In this document: positions 6,522 through 6,524 of the stretch, in pieces
How positions within the stretch are numbered: position 1 is the stretch's first letter
Layout: each line of letters starts with the position of its first letter
Made by a program: the position numbers and the translations under genes
Notes under the pieces: generated by a model
What the model saw: only the letters and a program-made list of their open reading frames with translations
What the model was told of the DNA's origin: nothing
Databases searched by the model: none
Assembly (NCBI GenBank): GCA_020724025.1
Contig: DYHU01000221.1
Location: 1-6,524, forward strand
Reading direction: 5' to 3'
Origin: Syntrophorhabdus sp.
GTDB taxonomy: Bacteria > Desulfobacterota > BSN033 > UBA1163
DNA length: 6,524 bases

Positions 6522-6524
6522 ATA

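Overview
The window looks like ordinary chromosome from an anaerobic, probably uncultured Gram-negative of the Desulfobacterota (former Deltaproteobacteria) type. That assignment is inferred from three things: the phoH - 7TM-HD phosphodiesterase - ybeY gene order, the style of the encoded proteins, and palindromic intergenic repeats of a kind common in such genomes. No rRNA, tRNA, CRISPR array, transposase or phage gene was seen.

Left part, 1-1030: a REP-like palindrome and a second C/G-rich stem-loop precede a small RIO/WaaP-like protein kinase gene on the + strand (125-736). About 290 bp without a convincing gene follow. This gap holds two tiny overlapping minus-strand ORFs, a pair of small hairpins and, at its right end, a strong promoter. 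A perfect 9-bp inverted repeat is wrapped around the -35 box of that promoter.

Middle, 1031-2813: the promoter drives an AAA ATPase of the DUF4143 type (1031-2215), whose ATG lies only 6 bp past the -10 box. Behind it is about 600 bp of decayed DNA. It contains a 25-codon ORF that looks like the tail of a lost protein, a weak terminator-like stem, a headless DUF2283 gene (2418-2612), and a 23-bp imperfect direct repeat on either side of that remnant. I read this as a graveyard of small accessory genes, possibly a toxin-antitoxin-like pair, between the ATPase and the core operon.

Right part, 2814-6524, minus strand: a compact core operon read right to left. It encodes PhoH (NTPase, start at or just beyond the window edge), a 786-aa membrane HD phosphodiesterase of the PgpH/YqfF family (probably degrading cyclic di-AMP), and the YbeY endoribonuclease. 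PhoH and PgpH overlap by 4 bp (ATGA). PgpH and YbeY overlap by an unusually long 101 bp. PhoH and YbeY homologues are linked to rRNA/RNA processing, and PgpH to second-messenger turnover. The operon converges on the accessory region, and no strong terminator separates them.

I found no clear-cut new system. The best leads are the operator-like promoter with near-leaderless start in front of the DUF4143 ATPase, the eroded DUF2283 neighbourhood bounded by direct repeats, and the long coding overlap of pgpH and ybeY.
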